DNA of 64,000 nt, taken from positions 3,358,922 through 3,422,921 of the forward strand of contig NC_092678.1 of NCBI RefSeq assembly GCF_964355755.1. Reading direction: 5' to 3'. Every line of letters starts with the position of its first letter. The first letter of the stretch is position 1. Below the pieces are notes generated by a model, which did not search any database, was not told the origin of the DNA, and saw nothing but the letters and a program-made list of their open reading frames with translations. This document shows positions 12,747 to 24,885 of the stretch, piece by piece. Both the position numbers and the translations under genes were made by a program. This DNA is from Antedon mediterranea (lineage: Eukaryota > Echinodermata > Crinoidea > Comatulida > Antedonidae).

Positions 12747-13929
12747 GGTTATCCGCAGCGCAAAAGCCACGTGCACGTCATACGTTAGAATATTGAGCGC
12801 AAAAAAAAAAACGATTATGGCATTGAAAAATGTTAGTGCGCTCTCTATTTTGCGTCGCGTCTAAGTATATACGGTATAACACTATATACTGTATACGTAC
12901 TACATACAGTGCAGAATAGGTGAAAATAAGTGACCAAAGTTATTGACGCATTTGAACATGATGACGTCATCACAATTTTTAAAATGGTGGATCATGTGAA
13001 AGATAATTGATTGATCTAGACAATATAAAAAAATTGAGTGAAATGGAATAAGGATAAGTAGAGATGCGCTCTATTTAAATTGACGAGCTATGACGAAAGA
13101 GAAAAAAATCCTATATTTTATATTCGGGTGGCCATACGATGACGTCACAATGTCCGGTTAGCCATATCAATGCATGATTCGAGAAAAACAACTCATCTAC
13201 TTCCAGAATATGTAATTTTAAAAAAGTTCACCACGTAGTTTAGAATGTATGACTGTTTAAAAAAAGGTCTAATTTTGACGATTTTTTGAAGTTTTTCATC
13301 AAAAATGCGCGCAAATTGTTCAATTCTACGTGCTCGTATGACGTGATATTAAGTCGAAATTGTATAAAAATTGGTAAAATTACTAGAAAAGGCTGAAAAA
13401 ACAAAAATCAAGCAAAAAAAGGATGTTTTTGCTATAAGTGCGCACGTGCGCGTAAAAAAATTGCGCACGCGTGGGAATTTTTGAAATGCTCAAAATGACA
13501 TGAAACGCGTAGAAAGTTGATTAGAAATTGATTTTTCGCATTTTGAAATTTTAAACGCGCGTGCACGCGTAACTTTTTGTCAAACATGCCATTTTTAATC
13601 CATAGAAAGTTTGCGCTTGATATGACTTAAATTTTCACCAAGTTTCATTACAAAATGACTTTTGATTTCTAAGCTATGATCAATCATTGAAATTCATAAA
13701 ATCGCGCGTAACTTACGCTGCGCGACTCTAAAGTTAAAAAACGAAACGTCCTGCACATCTACATCTAGAGGTCAATCTTATGACAAAGTTACACAATCTT
13801 ATATTGGCCAGAATTAGAGATACGCTGCGAACAAAATTCCGGGAAAGAAAGAAGAATAAGATAGAAAAAAAAAAAGAAAAAAAAAGATCCTGACAATAAC
13901 AAGGGGTTATCCGCCAAGTGCGGATAACC
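12747..13929. mobile_element. Non-autonomous DNA element with GGTTATCCGCA terminal inverted repeats
   Basis: GGTTATCCGCA at 12747 matches the reverse complement of the right end (TGCGGATAACC, ending 13929). The interior is unusually rich in CGCG/GCGC words for this AT-rich window. Its 13300-13730 part (CGTGCTCGTATGACGTGATA, TTGCGCACGCGTGGGAATTT) is similar to 48540-48900 inside another element. It has no coding capacity, so it was probably mobilised in trans. Superfamily unassigned. Confidence 0.5.
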
Positions 13930-14039
13930 AAAAAATTAATATAAATAAATAAAAATAATATAAATAAATTATAACAAACAATAATAATAAAAATAATTTT
14001 AAAAAGATGCACAAAATTTGGCCTACGGAAAATGAAAAG

Positions 14040-14740
14040 TAAATGAGCGGAAAATTAACCCACAGATGATTTTGTTATTTGTTTGTATAAGTAAATTACT
14101 TAGGCTATACTCCATAACCAGATAGGGGTTTCTTATTATTTGATAATTAACTTAGGCTATTCCATTAAACCAGATAGGGGTTTCTTAATAATCAACTTAG
14201 GCTACTCTCGTAAACCAGATGTTATTTTATATCTTATCTATTTTTTTTTTTTTGACATTGCATTTTCAGTAACTGCAGATCCTAAATATTGATTAGCAGC
14301 CAGAAGCTGGTAAGCAATAAATAATGGTGATGGAGATTTTAATTATTGAGAAATAAATATTGATTAGCAGCCATATTTTAGCATCTTGTTTCGAGACATT
14401 CAATTCTCTCAAGAGACAAGAGTAATTTGGCCTAAATGACGTATACCAAGACAAAGTATTTAGAGCAGATATGAAAGGAAACAACTGTAAGATGCAGTTC
14501 CCACCTTGAAATGATTTAAAGAGAAGATTTTGAATTTCAAGAATCGGTATAGTGTGAGCTACACAATATTGAGACAGGTGATGCACTTACAAAAAAGAAC
14601 AAGAACAGTAGGCCTAATACAATATTAACTGGAGTAATTTATAAAACACCAATTATGCAAAATGTATAGACCTACAGAAAGTTGGTAAGCAAGAAATAAT
14701 GGTGAGGGGAGATTTTAATTATTGAGAAATAAACAGGAGT
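14040..14740. repeat. Short direct repeats (ACTTAGGCTA/CCAGATAGGGG; GGTAAGCAATAAATAATGG)
   Basis: A roughly 60-bp phrase with ACTTAGGCTA and AACCAGATAGGGGTTTCTTA recurs three times at 14097-14220. A second phrase (GTAAGCAATAAATAATGGTG, then GATTTTAATTATTGAGAAAT) occurs at about 14310 and 14685. No gene was found. Confidence 0.5.
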
Positions 14741-14750
14741 AAAGAAATAA

Positions 14751-14928
14751 CAAGGCCGTAGCGAGAAGTAAAAAACAGATAAGGCAAAGATGCATTCTAA
14801 ATATTGATCTATATTAATATGAGGTAAAGATGCTTTAAATATAATTATTGTTATAAAATACGACAATCTGTGCTGGGAAATTGGGGTGGGTGGTGAAAGT
14901 TGAACATTTCAGACTGGCTACGGCCCTG
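14751..14928. mobile_element. Small inverted-repeat element with CAGGGCCGTAGC-type ends
   Basis: The left end CAAGGCCGTAGCGAG pairs with the right end CTGGCTACGGCCCTG (inverted). A related sequence lies at 6745-6880. CAGGGCCGTAGCxAG is a frequent DNA-transposon terminus in invertebrates; the family here is inferred. Confidence 0.45.
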
Positions 14929-14999
14929 AATACCTCATCTGGATTACTGACACAAGCCTGCAATCCAACGTAGAACAACAACAATTATATTAGAGATTA

Positions 15000-15125
15000 A
15001 AGAAAATTCATATGAAACAAGAATAAAAAAACTAAACTTACTGACACTAGAAGATATTAGAAAAAAGCTGACCTTATTCAAGTATTTAAAATGAATAGAG
15101 AAATTTTTGGGAATTTCATGTTCAG
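15000..15125 (+). pseudogene. LINE reverse-transcriptase C-terminal relic
   Basis: YETRIKKLNLLTLEDIRKK, then after a one-base shift KKADLIQVFKMNREIFG, matches the pattern R-L..L.TLE-RR--DLI.VFK that follows the RT domain in many LINE ORF2 proteins. It is frameshifted and isolated. Confidence 0.5.
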
Positions 15126-15950
15126 CCAACGTGTTATTGAAAATTACTAAGGGCGGAACGCAACTCTATCTAGAGATGGTAGGAGCGGCAAGTTCATCAA
15201 CAAAGGATGGACAGTACAAATGTACGGCTCCGAGAAAAGGAATAGGTCAAGTGCAATCAATTTTTGTTTGCACTCTATATGCAAGAGAAGGGATGTGTTC
15301 AAGTCACTGGGTTGTCAAGGTTGAAACCTTACCTATGGCCCTAAGAAAATAAACATGGACCAGTGGATATGATGAGCACTTTAAACCATAAATTAAACAA
15401 TATTTTGTAATAAATATTTGTTATACTTTTTCAATGTTGTTGCACCATACTGATATGAAAAATCAATGGGCAGTTTATGAATTTTCTACACCTGTCAATT
15501 TCAATACATGGCTGGGGAGGTCTACTATCAACAAAATACAGGACAGAAGTGTTTTCCATACAGAAATAGGATTTATAAAAGGCTCTTTTTAAAACAACTT
15601 TAGTTGCATACATAAAGGTATAAACTAAATAAACTGCTGTTGCCAATATAAGGAAATGGTTCCTTTTATAGCAAATGCTATCATAGGAACTGGTTATGAG
15701 AAGCTTTCTTATGTTATGTATTAGAAAAATACACGCTTGGATTGAAAACTTTGTTTCAAAAAATAAATGCGATATCATTGTTGTTAAAATTTCAAATTGA
15801 CCCCACAATTCACCATTACTAATGGTATTATAGATCTCGTTGCGTGTTTGAAGAAATGCCAAGATCGTTTGAGGATTGTATGAGATGCTTTTAAAATTTA
15901 ACCATCCATTTACTTGTGTTCAGTGTTTTTCACAGACGGTTTTTATTCTT
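15126..15950. other. Intergenic, no supported gene
   Basis: ORFs are present on both strands, including 143 codons on minus at 15862-15431. None has a recognisable motif, splice context or biased composition. I see no repeat structure. Confidence 0.4.
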
Positions 15951-15959
15951 TATGCTCTC

Positions 15960-16520
15960 TGCGTGTAACATTTAGAAGCCTTTGGTTTTCTTGGTTTTTC
16001 CCATTCCATTTCCTCTAACTGGTACATTGTAGTTTCCGGTACAGCTATTTTGTGAACTGGTCAACAAATGATTTCTATCATTACCAATTAGTTTGTATTT
16101 CTTCTTTGTCCCATCAACCAGAATAGTCTGGTTTTCAGGTGTTTTTTTTTATGCTCTCTCTCAACATTCAAAAGCATACAGTTTTCTTGTGAAAGTATTC
16201 CATTTCCTCTAACTGGTACATTGTAGTTTCCGGTACAGCTATTTTGTGAACTGATCAACAATGATTTCTCTCAATACCAATTAGTTCATCCAACAATGAT
16301 TTCTGCCAATACCAATTAGTTCGTATTTCTTCTTTGTCCCATCAACCAGAGTTGTTAATTTACACATATTCTGGTTTTCATGTTTTTTCTTTTTTATCCT
16401 CTGCGTGCAACATTTAAAAATATTTGGTTTTCCTGTGAAACCATTCCATTTCCTCTAACTGGTACGTTGTAGTGTTCGGTACAGCTATTTTGTGAACTGG
16501 CCAACAATGTTACCAAACCA
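15960..16520. repeat. Diverged direct repeats, about 240-bp period, 3 copies
   Basis: The phrase CCATTCCATTTCCTCTAACT, followed by GGTACATTGTAGTTTCCGGT and ACAGCTATTTTGTGAACTGG, occurs near 15998, 16196 and 16442, each preceded by a TATGCTCTCTGCGTG-like phrase. No coding sense is seen. Confidence 0.6.
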
Positions 16521-16924
16521 TATTCTGGTTGTTGTTCTTTATGATGATTCAAACTGATTGGATGTGGATATATATAACATAGGCTACTTTGCCTCCTGAT
16601 CAGTAATAGGAAACAACTCATTTATACTATACTTAAATTCCTGTATAGTAAGGTGCAGTCTAAATATCCCTGGTTGCCAATATGTCATTTAAAAAACACA
16701 AGGGCATTGAAGAATGTACAGTATCTTGTCATAAATTATTTCAATTTTCCATAATATGTACTAAATAAATGGTAGTTAAATTTCTTTCTCCTTGTACAAA
16801 TCTCAAAAGATATAAGACAATTAACAAATAGTAAATTTAAATTTAATTTTTTACCAAATGGTGAACTGCAGAGTCTGTTTAATTTTGGAATTCTTTTGGA
16901 AAACAAAACGAAGTTTAAAACCCT

Positions 16925-19900
16925 AATGTTAACTATGCCCAATTATATTGCATAATGGCAATACATAAACACTATACAAGCTAGGTCTTACTGCTTGTAA
17001 AAAAAGGAACAAGATTATTTTTCTGCATATAACAGCACTATATACAACAATCTACAATCAATGTTTGATGGCAATTGAAAATGAAGAGACACAGTATACC
17101 TAATATTGGTACAAGTGTATTTAAGCAAGAAGCTTATAGCATAAAAATGGAAATGAAAAAAGGATGTAGATGCAAAGCTCTTAGAGCATGCAAAAGTGGT
17201 TATTAGCGTTCTAGGTAATAGGACTACAAAAGGAGTGATGTTTGGGCACAGGGGAAACAATATATCAATATTTTGTCTTATACCAAGTAAAGGTTTAAGA
17301 ATCTTTAAAGGTTAGGTAAAGACATATAGCATTGAAATAATCAAGGTGTAGATGCAAGAGGGTAGTGTGCAAAGCTCTTAAAACATGCAGAATGGTTGCT
17401 TTTTTAAAAAGTGATGTTTTGGTACAGGTGATAACAATATCACCATTATGTCTTGTACCAAGTAAAGGTTTAAGAACAGTATGGATTTTTGTTTAGTCAA
17501 CAACATTGAAATAATCAAGGTAAATAATAATTTCTGGTCATGTCAACAGAGCAGTGACTAAACCATAAGGAAAGGATGAGATCATTACACTGAATGTTCA
17601 AAAGGATGCAGGGATATAGTTGAAAATAAAAGGATACAACTCATCCACATAATTGGCCATTTTGAAAATGCAAATGGCTTTGATGAAGATATTTTTTAAA
17701 GATGACTATTGGGTTATCAATTAGAACTATGCCCGATTATATTGCTTAAATGCAATTCATAAACACTATACAAGCTAGGCCTTACGGGTTGTAAGAAAAG
17801 GAAAAGTGCTTTCAAAAAAATATTGTTTTTAAGAGCTAGTGCTGCATATAAGAGCACTATACAACAATCTATGATCAATGGTCGATGACAATAAAAAGGA
17901 AGGAAAAAGAGACTCAGTATACCTAAGATTGGTACAAATGTATTTAAGCAAGAAGCTTAGGCCTATAGCACCAAGAATGGGAATGGGAAAAAGATGTAGA
18001 ATCAAGAGGCTAGTATGCTTCCAGGCTGATAGCCTTCTGAATGCTCTATCAGCCTGGAAGCAGCAAAGCAGGTTTTAAAAAAAGATTGTTTTTAAGACCT
18101 AGTGCTGCATATAACAGACAACAATCTACAATCAATGGTTGATGCGATTGAAAAGTAAGAGACACAGTACACCTAATATTGGTACAAGTGTATTTAAGCA
18201 AGAAGCTTATAGCATAAAAAAAAATGAGAAAAAGATGTAGATGCAAGGCTCTTAGAGCATGCAAAAGTGGTTATTAGCGTTCTAGGTAATAGGACTACAA
18301 AAGGAGTGACGTTTGGGCACAGGGGAAACTATATATCACTATTTTGTCTTATACCAAGTAAAGGTTTAAGAATCTTTAAAGGTTAGGTAAAGACATATAA
18401 CATTGAAATAATCAAGGTGTAGATGCAAGAGGGTAGTGTGCAAAGCTATTAAAACATGCAGAATGGTTGATTTTTTAAAAAGTGATGTTTTGGTACAGGT
18501 GAAACAATATCACCATTATGTCTTATACCAAGTAAAGGTTTAAGAATCTTTAAAGGTTAGGTAAAGACATATAACATTGAAATAATCAAGGTGTAGATGC
18601 AAGAGGGTAGTGTGCAAAGCTCTTAAAACATGCAGAATGGTTGCTTTTTGAAAAAGTGATGTTTTGGTACAGGTGATAACAATATCACCATTATGTCTTA
18701 TACCAAGTAAAGGTTTAAGAACAGTATGGATTTTTGTTTAGTCAACAACATTGAAATAATCAAGGTAAGTAATAATTTCTGGTCATGTCAACAGAGCAGT
18801 GACTAAACCATAAGGAAAGGATGAGATCATTACACTGAATGTTCAAAAGGATGCAGGGATATAGTTGAAAATAAAAGGATACAACTCATCCACAGAATTG
18901 GCCATTTTGAAAATGTAAATGGCTTTGATGAAGATAGTTTTTAAAGATAACTATCGGGTTATCAATTAGAACTATGCCCGATTATATTGCATAAAGGAAA
19001 TTCATAAACACTATACAAGCTAGGCCTTATGGGTTGTAAGAAAAGGAATAGTGCTTTCAAAAAAATATTGTTTTTAAGAGCTAGTGCTGCATATAACAGC
19101 ACTATACAACAATCTATGAACAATGGTCAATGACAATTAAAAAGGAAGGAAAAAGAGACGCAGTATAACTAAGATTGGTACAAATGTATTTAAGCAAGAA
19201 GCTTATAGCACCAAGAATGGGAATTGGAAAAAGATGTAGAATCAAGAGGCTAGTATGCTTCCAGGCTGATAGCCTTCTGAATGCTTTGTTTGCCTGGAAG
19301 CAGCAAAGCAGGTTTTAAAAAAAGATTGTTTTTAAGACCTAGTGCTGCATATAACAGCACTATGCAACAATCTACAATCAATGGTTGATGCGATTGAAAC
19401 GGAAGAACCACAGTATACCTAATATTGGTACAACTAGTGTATTTAAGCAAGAAGCTTATAGCATAAAAAAAAATGAGAAAAAGATGTAGATGCAAAGCTC
19501 TTAGAGCATGCAAAAGTGGTTATTAGCGTTCTAGGTAATAGGACTACAAAAGGAGTGATGTTTGGGCACAGGGGAAACTATATCACCATTATGTCTTATA
19601 CCAAGTAAAGGTTTAAGAACAGTATGGATTTTTGTTTAGTCAACAACATTGAAATAATCAAGGTAAATAAAAATTTCTGGTCATGTCAACAGAGCAGTGA
19701 CTAAACCATAAGGAAAGGACGAGATCATTACACTGAATGTTCAAAAGGATGCAGGGATATAGTTGAAAATAAAGGGATACAAGTCATCCACAGAATTGGC
19801 CATTTTGAAAATGTACATGGCTTTGATAAAGATATTTTTGATGGAGATATTTTTTAAAAGATAACTATCGGGTTTCAATTAGAACTATGCCTGATTATAT

Positions 19901-20470
19901 TGCATAAAGGCAATTCATAAACACTATACAAGCTAGGCCTTACGGGTTGTAAGAAAAGGAACAGTGCTTTAAAAAAAGAGCACAATACAAACAACAATCT
20001 ATGATCAATGGTCGATAGCAATTAAAAAGGAAAGAAAAAGGAAACACAGTATACCTAATATTGGTACAAATGTATTTAAGCAAGAAGCTTATAGCACCAA
20101 GAATGGGAATGGGCAGGTTTTAAAAAAAGATTGTTTTTAAGACCTAGTGCTGCATATAACAGCACTATACAACAATCTACAATCAATGGTTGATGCGATT
20201 GAAAAGTAAGAGACACAGTATACCTAATGATTTGTTTTAAAAAAAAAACTTCTGCATGCTGCCTTGAAGCAGCAAAGTTCTAGGTAATAGGACTACAAAA
20301 AGAGTGACGTTATGGGCAGAGGTGAAACAATATCACCATTATGTCTTATACCAAGCAAGATTTAAGAATCTTTAAAGATTAGGTAAAGGCATTGCATAGG
20401 TAAATAATATTTGATTTAATATTTCAAATTCATTTCTGGTCATGTCAATAGAGCAGTGACTGAACCACAA
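16925..20470. repeat. Tandem segmental duplications (0.8-1.24-kb blocks)
   Basis: The landmark AACTATGCCC(A/G)ATTATATTGC recurs near 16931, 17727, 18970 and 19883. Other shared blocks include ACACTATACAAGCTAGGCCT, TTTAAGCAAGAAGCTTATAG and GTTCTAGGTAATAGGACTAC. Block order and length vary, so deletions followed duplication. A perfect 15-bp stem hairpin (CTTCCAGGCTGATAG) at 18021-18061 is degraded in the second copy at 19258. No gene is supported. Confidence 0.8.
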
Positions 20471-20496
20471 GGACAAGATCATTACATTGAATAATC

Positions 20497-20768
20497 CAAA
20501 GGAGTGTGCAGCCAGCCTAATGTTGCAGGAGTGTGCAGCCAGCCTAATGTTGCAGGAGTGTGCAACCAGCCTAATGCTGCAGGCGTGTGAAGCCAGCCTA
20601 ATGCTGCAGGAGTGCGAAGCCAGCCTAATGCTGCAGGAGTGTGAATCCAGCGTAATGCTGCAGGAGTGTGCAGCTAGCCTAATGCTGTAGGCGTGTGAAG
20701 CCAGCTAATGCTGCAGGAGTGTGAATCCAGCCTAATGCTGCAGGAGTGTGAATCCAGCCTAATGTGAC
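20497..20768 (+). repeat. 27-bp minisatellite, first block
   Basis: The unit CAGGAGTGTGCAGCCAGCCT + AATGCTG is repeated about ten times with point variants. Because 27 is a multiple of three, long ORFs persist (9-residue repeat QECAASLML on plus). The open frame follows from the period and is not by itself evidence of a protein. Confidence 0.9.
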
Positions 20769-21140
20769 TGAATCACAAGGAAAGTTCGAGATCATTACAT
20801 TGAATAATCAAAAGGATGCAGGAGTGTGAAGCCAGCTTTTGACCACACATGCAAATGGTGTGTGAAGCCAGCCTGAAAGCAGCAAAGTTCTAGGTGATGG
20901 GACTACAAAAAGAGTGACGTTTGAGCACAGGTGAAACAATATCACCATTATGTCTTATAACCAAGCAAAGGTTTAAGAATTTTTAAAGATTAGGTAAAGA
21001 CATATAGCATTGAAATAATAAAAGGTAAATAATATTTGATTTAATATTTTGAATTCATTCTATGGACTTCAATTTATTAGGTTTCTGGTCTGAACCATAA
21101 GCAAATGACGAGAATGATCACTACACTGAATGATCAAAAA

Positions 21141-21335
21141 GCTGCAGGAGTGTGCAGCCAGCCTAATGCTGCAAGAGTGTGCAGCTAGCCTAATGCTGCA
21201 GGAGTGTGCAGCTAGCCTAATGCTGCAAGAGTGTGCAGCTAGCCTAATGCTGCAGGAGTGTGCAGCTAGTCTAATGCTGCCGGAGTGTGCAGCTAGCCTA
21301 ATGCTGCAAGAGTGTGCAGCTAGCCTAATGATTTT
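21141..21335 (+). repeat. 27-bp minisatellite, second block
   Basis: About seven copies of the same 27-bp unit as at 20497-20768, separated from it by 370 bp that also carry the duplicated 17-20-kb sequence. Open in one frame on each strand (QECAASLML on plus, LAAHSCSIR on minus). Confidence 0.9.
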
Positions 21336-21814
21336 TAGCAGGCCAAGCTGCCACGATTTGACAACACATTGGCCCATGCAAACAAAGATAGTGGCAGGTC
21401 AAGATGCCACATTTTGACCACATACAAACAGTATGTGAAGCCAGCATACTTGGGTTTAGGGTCAGGTCTTGTTACAGATCCAATATCTTATCTTATCTTA
21501 TCTTATCTTATCTTGTTTGTAAAACTGCCATAGACACAGAGGGTAAAGTTTTCTAGTTGTAGTACTACACGTTACTGAAAATGCAATATAGTCAAAATAC
21601 ATATATAAATAAATGGAATTAGCTATTGTAACAAATTGCAATATTATGGTTCATTATGGTCAGATGTTTTGTCCTGGTTTGTTATACTGTAGTATATTTT
21701 ACTGATCATATTTTACTAATAAATAACAGAATCTATAAAATATGTTATCTGCATATAAATGCATACAATTTTATCCCAACACACCAGTAAACAAATTATA
21801 AAAACATAATATTT

Positions 21815-23595
21815 AGAATACAAAGATCTACAGACTTTTAAAAAACCAAAACGTTTATAAACTTTAAAAAAAAAAGAAAAAAAAAAAGAATACAAACAAA
21901 ACAAAAACCACCTCTTCTCCAAGAGCCGTACATCCTCATGCTTAAGTGTTGTTTTGGTTGTTCTGCCAACTAAGATGACAAACCAAAAAGGTCAATTTGA
22001 TTTTACTATGAAGTACTCCAACAATTTGACATGAAAATACCCACAGAAATTGGATACTAACCACCAGACTATGCATGTAGAGTAGACTCTACCATTGCTA
22101 GAGTGCGCCTACCGATGTTAAAGTGCGCCTACCGATGTTAGAGCACGCCTACCAATGTTAGAGCAAGTCTACTGAAGAGTGTGAGCCTATGGAAGAGTGC
22201 GTGCCTACGGAAGAGTGCGTGCCTACGGAAGAGTGCGTGCCTACGGAAGAGTGCGTGCCTACGGAAGAGTGCGTGCCTACGGAAGAGTGCGAGCCTACGG
22301 AAGAGTGCGAGCCTACGGAAGAGTGCGTGCCTACGGAAGAGTGCGTGCCTACGGAAGAATGCGTGCCTACCGAAGAGTGCGATCCTACCGAAGAGTGCGA
22401 TCCTACCAAAGAGTGCGATCCAACCATAGAGGACATGCCTACATTAGAGTGCGAGCCTACCGAAGAGTACGAGCCTACATCTGCTGAAGAAGCTGCTAAG
22501 GGAAGTACAAGCCTACAGCTGCTTCAGAAGTACAAGCCAACCGCAGCTGAGAAGTACGAGCCTACAGCTGCTACAGAAGTACCAGCCTACATAGTACCAG
22601 CCTATCACTGCTAAAGAGTGCGAGCCTAGAGCTGCTAAAGAGCGCAAGCCTACAGCTGCTAAAGAGTACAAGCCTACACCTGCTATTAATTGCGAGCCTA
22701 CAGCTGTTAAAGAGTGGGAGCCTACAGCTGCTAAAGAGTGCGAGCCTAACGCTATTAAGAATGTGAGCCTAACGCTATTAAGAATGCGAACTAACTCTAT
22801 TAAGAATGCGAGCCTAACGCTATTATGAATGCGAGCCTACTGCTATTAAAGAGTGCAAGCCTAACGCTAATGAGAGTGCGAGTCTAACACTAGTAAGAAT
22901 GCGAGCCTACGGCTATTAAGAGAGCGAACCTAACTCTAGTAAGAGTGCGAGCCTAACGCTATTATGAGTGCGAGCCTACAACTGCTAAAGTACAAGCCTA
23001 CAGCTGCTAAAGAGTGCGAGCCTATACAGCTGCTAAAGAGTGCGAGCCTAACGCTATTAAGAATGCGAACTAACTCTATTAAGAATGCGAGTCTAACGCT
23101 ATTAAGAATGCGAGCCTACTGCTATTAAAGAGTGCAAGCCTAACTCTAGTAAGAGTGCGAGCCTAATGCTTAACGCTATTATGAGTGCGAGCCTAACGCT
23201 ACCAAGAGTGCTAGCCTAACGCTATTAAGAGTGTGAAGTAGATCCCCTATAACATCAGTAGACAAACGCTAACACCAGTAGACAAACGCTAACACCAGTA
23301 GACGAACTTTAACAATGGTAGAGTCTACTCTACAAGCATTTGTCCAGTGGTTAATAACCAATTTCCATAGGTAATTCCATGTCAAATCATTGGAGAACTC
23401 CAAAGTCTAACCAAATTGGCCTTTTCGGTTTGCCTCTTAGTGGGCAGAACAACCAAAACAAAACAAAAAGCATGGGGATGTACAGGAGTCGGAGAGGAGG
23501 TAGTTTTACAAAGTACAAACAAGCAAACAAAACGTTTATAAACGTTTTGGATTTTTAAAAGTCTGTAGAGCTTATAACATAAAATTCTAAATAAA
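21815..23595. mobile_element. Foldback-type element: about 280-bp inverted arms around a minisatellite core
   Basis: The left arm (21815-22110) and right arm (about 23290-23595) are reverse complements of each other. Shared landmarks in order from outside: CTACAGACTTTTAAAAA, CCAAAACGTTTATAAAC, GTACATCC(T/C)CATGCTT, TTTTGGTTGTTCTGCC, ATTTGACATG and GTAGAGTAGACTCTACCATT. Divergence is moderate, with small indels. The core is made of 18-22-bp repeats. This architecture resembles FB/Galileo-like foldback transposons. The outer end and any target duplication were not located. Confidence 0.75.
22090..23240 (+). repeat. 18-22-bp minisatellite core of the foldback element
   Basis: At 22180-22430 an 18-bp unit (GAAGAGTGCGTGCCTACG) repeats about 13 times. 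It grades rightwards into 21-23-bp variants built on GAGTGCGAGCCTA plus GCTGCTAAA or ACGCTATTAA. The 18-bp part is open in all three forward frames and one reverse frame (EECVPT, RVRAYG, KSACLR, SSVGTH). Unit variants change amino acids freely (V, E, D at the fourth position), which argues against a constrained protein. Confidence 0.9.
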
Positions 23596-23599
23596 ACAA

Positions 23600-24430
23600 A
23601 ATTTAAAAAACGTTTTAAAATAAAACTGACCAAATTTTGTCTTCTAAGATCCATAGTTATTATTTTTCAGATTTATTTGTTTTTTTTTTTAATGTCTTTT
23701 AAAAGGTCCATGCCTTGGTTGTTTTTTTTAATGTCTTTGAAAAGGTTGATGCCTTGGTTGGTTAGTTGTTTATTTTTTAAATGTCTTTGAAAAGATTCAT
23801 ATGGCAAAGCATGGCACACCATTTGTATTTGAAGAGTACCTTAGCATTATACTTAATTCTCAGAAGTAATATTTAAAATAAATGAGAACTTTAAAATTTC
23901 CTGTCGTTTCACAATGTTGTGTCACTCATGATATGTCATGTCACTCGCAATATCATATTAGTATGCAAAAGAGGACACAAGACTAATTTTTTTTTAAATA
24001 GTAAGTATCTTCCCTAGTTTTCCAAATTACCCTTTGCTAAGAATAGTTGGGTGATGATGGCATGTTTGTGCGGGGTGGGAGACCCAGAGCTGTACACAGG
24101 GACACAGGTCACATTGATAAGTGGCACACATTATACTTTTCTGTTTACAAGGCGAGTTACTTTTCCTAGGATGGCCTAGGCCTTCCTAGGAAAGACAGAC
24201 TGTGGGTAAGAACTTAGCAGAACAAGTGCAATAGGAGAATACATTTCTGATGAGGTTCAAGGGATCATCTTGTACCCTATTCACTGTAATGAGTCACTAT
24301 AAGGATATTCGCAGCAATTACATTAAAATTCAACCAGTTGTGTCCGACTATGCTTTAAAAAAAATTTTTTTTTAGTCAGTTGAGAAGAGTCGTCACCCTG
24401 AAAACAAGATATTCCAGAGTGACGTACTGC
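23600..24430. other. Spacer with short direct repeats
   Basis: AATGTCTTTGAAAAGGTT(G/C)AT with CCTTGGTTG recurs three times at 23690-23800. Nothing else is recognised. Confidence 0.45.
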
Positions 24431-24471
24431 TCAAAATTTTAAAGCAGATGTTCACGCTCTATTAAATAACT

Positions 24472-24885
24472 TTGATGGATGGGAATGTTGAGTGGATTTT
24501 TCCTGCAACGTCCCATAGCAATGGAGAAGTTGATGGCTTTGGAGGGACTTGCAAGCATAGCGTTCGAGGAGAGAAGACCAATGCTAGAGTTGATCCTCAA
24601 ACTTCTAAAAAATGTGCTGATTATGCATCTGAAGTGTGCAGCAAAATCACATACAGAAAAGGAGAGTGGGTGAAAGTTTTGTATGACAATAAACAGCATG
24701 TTAGAGTTTTTCACAAAACCTCTTTCAAAGTGAAGTGCCTCTTCCCAAAGGAAGAGTGCTGGAAGCTAGAATGTGACAATGATGCAGTGTGGTATAGGGA
24801 ATGTGAGGTGGTGAACCATAAATCAAACCCTGGGGTGACCTATACCAGTTTTAAAGAGGTCAGTTATAATGCAGTTTGTTTTTGA
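24472..24885 (+). CDS. Transposon-linked ORF fragment with ATSH-G-DG-GG-K signature
   Basis: A 137-codon ORF begins MMDGNVEWIFPATSHSNGEV and contains DGFGGTCKHSVR. The pattern W-F-ATSHGKG..DG.GG..K is, to my knowledge, a recurring segment of uncharacterised transposon-associated proteins in cnidarians, arthropods and echinoderms. The later part is Cys/Trp-rich (ECWKLECDNDAVWYRECEV). No upstream domain or acceptor could be joined to it, so it is probably the 3' remnant of a mobile gene. Function unknown. Confidence 0.4.
   Translation: MMDGNVEWIFPATSHSNGEVDGFGGTCKHSVRGEKTNARVDPQTSKKCADYASEVCSKITYRKGEWVKVLYDNKQHVRVFHKTSFKVKCLFPKEECWKLECDNDAVWYRECEVVNHKSNPGVTYTSFKEVSYNAVCF

Noticed and set aside
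15107-15352. 81-codon plus ORF (MGISCSANVL...)
   Set aside because: Its start overlaps the LINE relic in another frame; no motif or homology recognised.
15431-15862. 143-codon minus-strand ORF
   Set aside because: No recognisable motif, hydrophobic AT-rich composition, no splice context or relatives; chance ORF in AT-rich DNA.
20487-21417. ORFs of 67-102 codons with 9-residue repeats
   Set aside because: They follow from a 27-bp period and appear on both strands; nothing shows translation.
22189-22614. 141-codon ORF with EECVPT repeats as a real gene
   Set aside because: Open in several frames because the unit is 18 bp; variants change amino acids freely; no promoter or other domain. Kept as a repeat.
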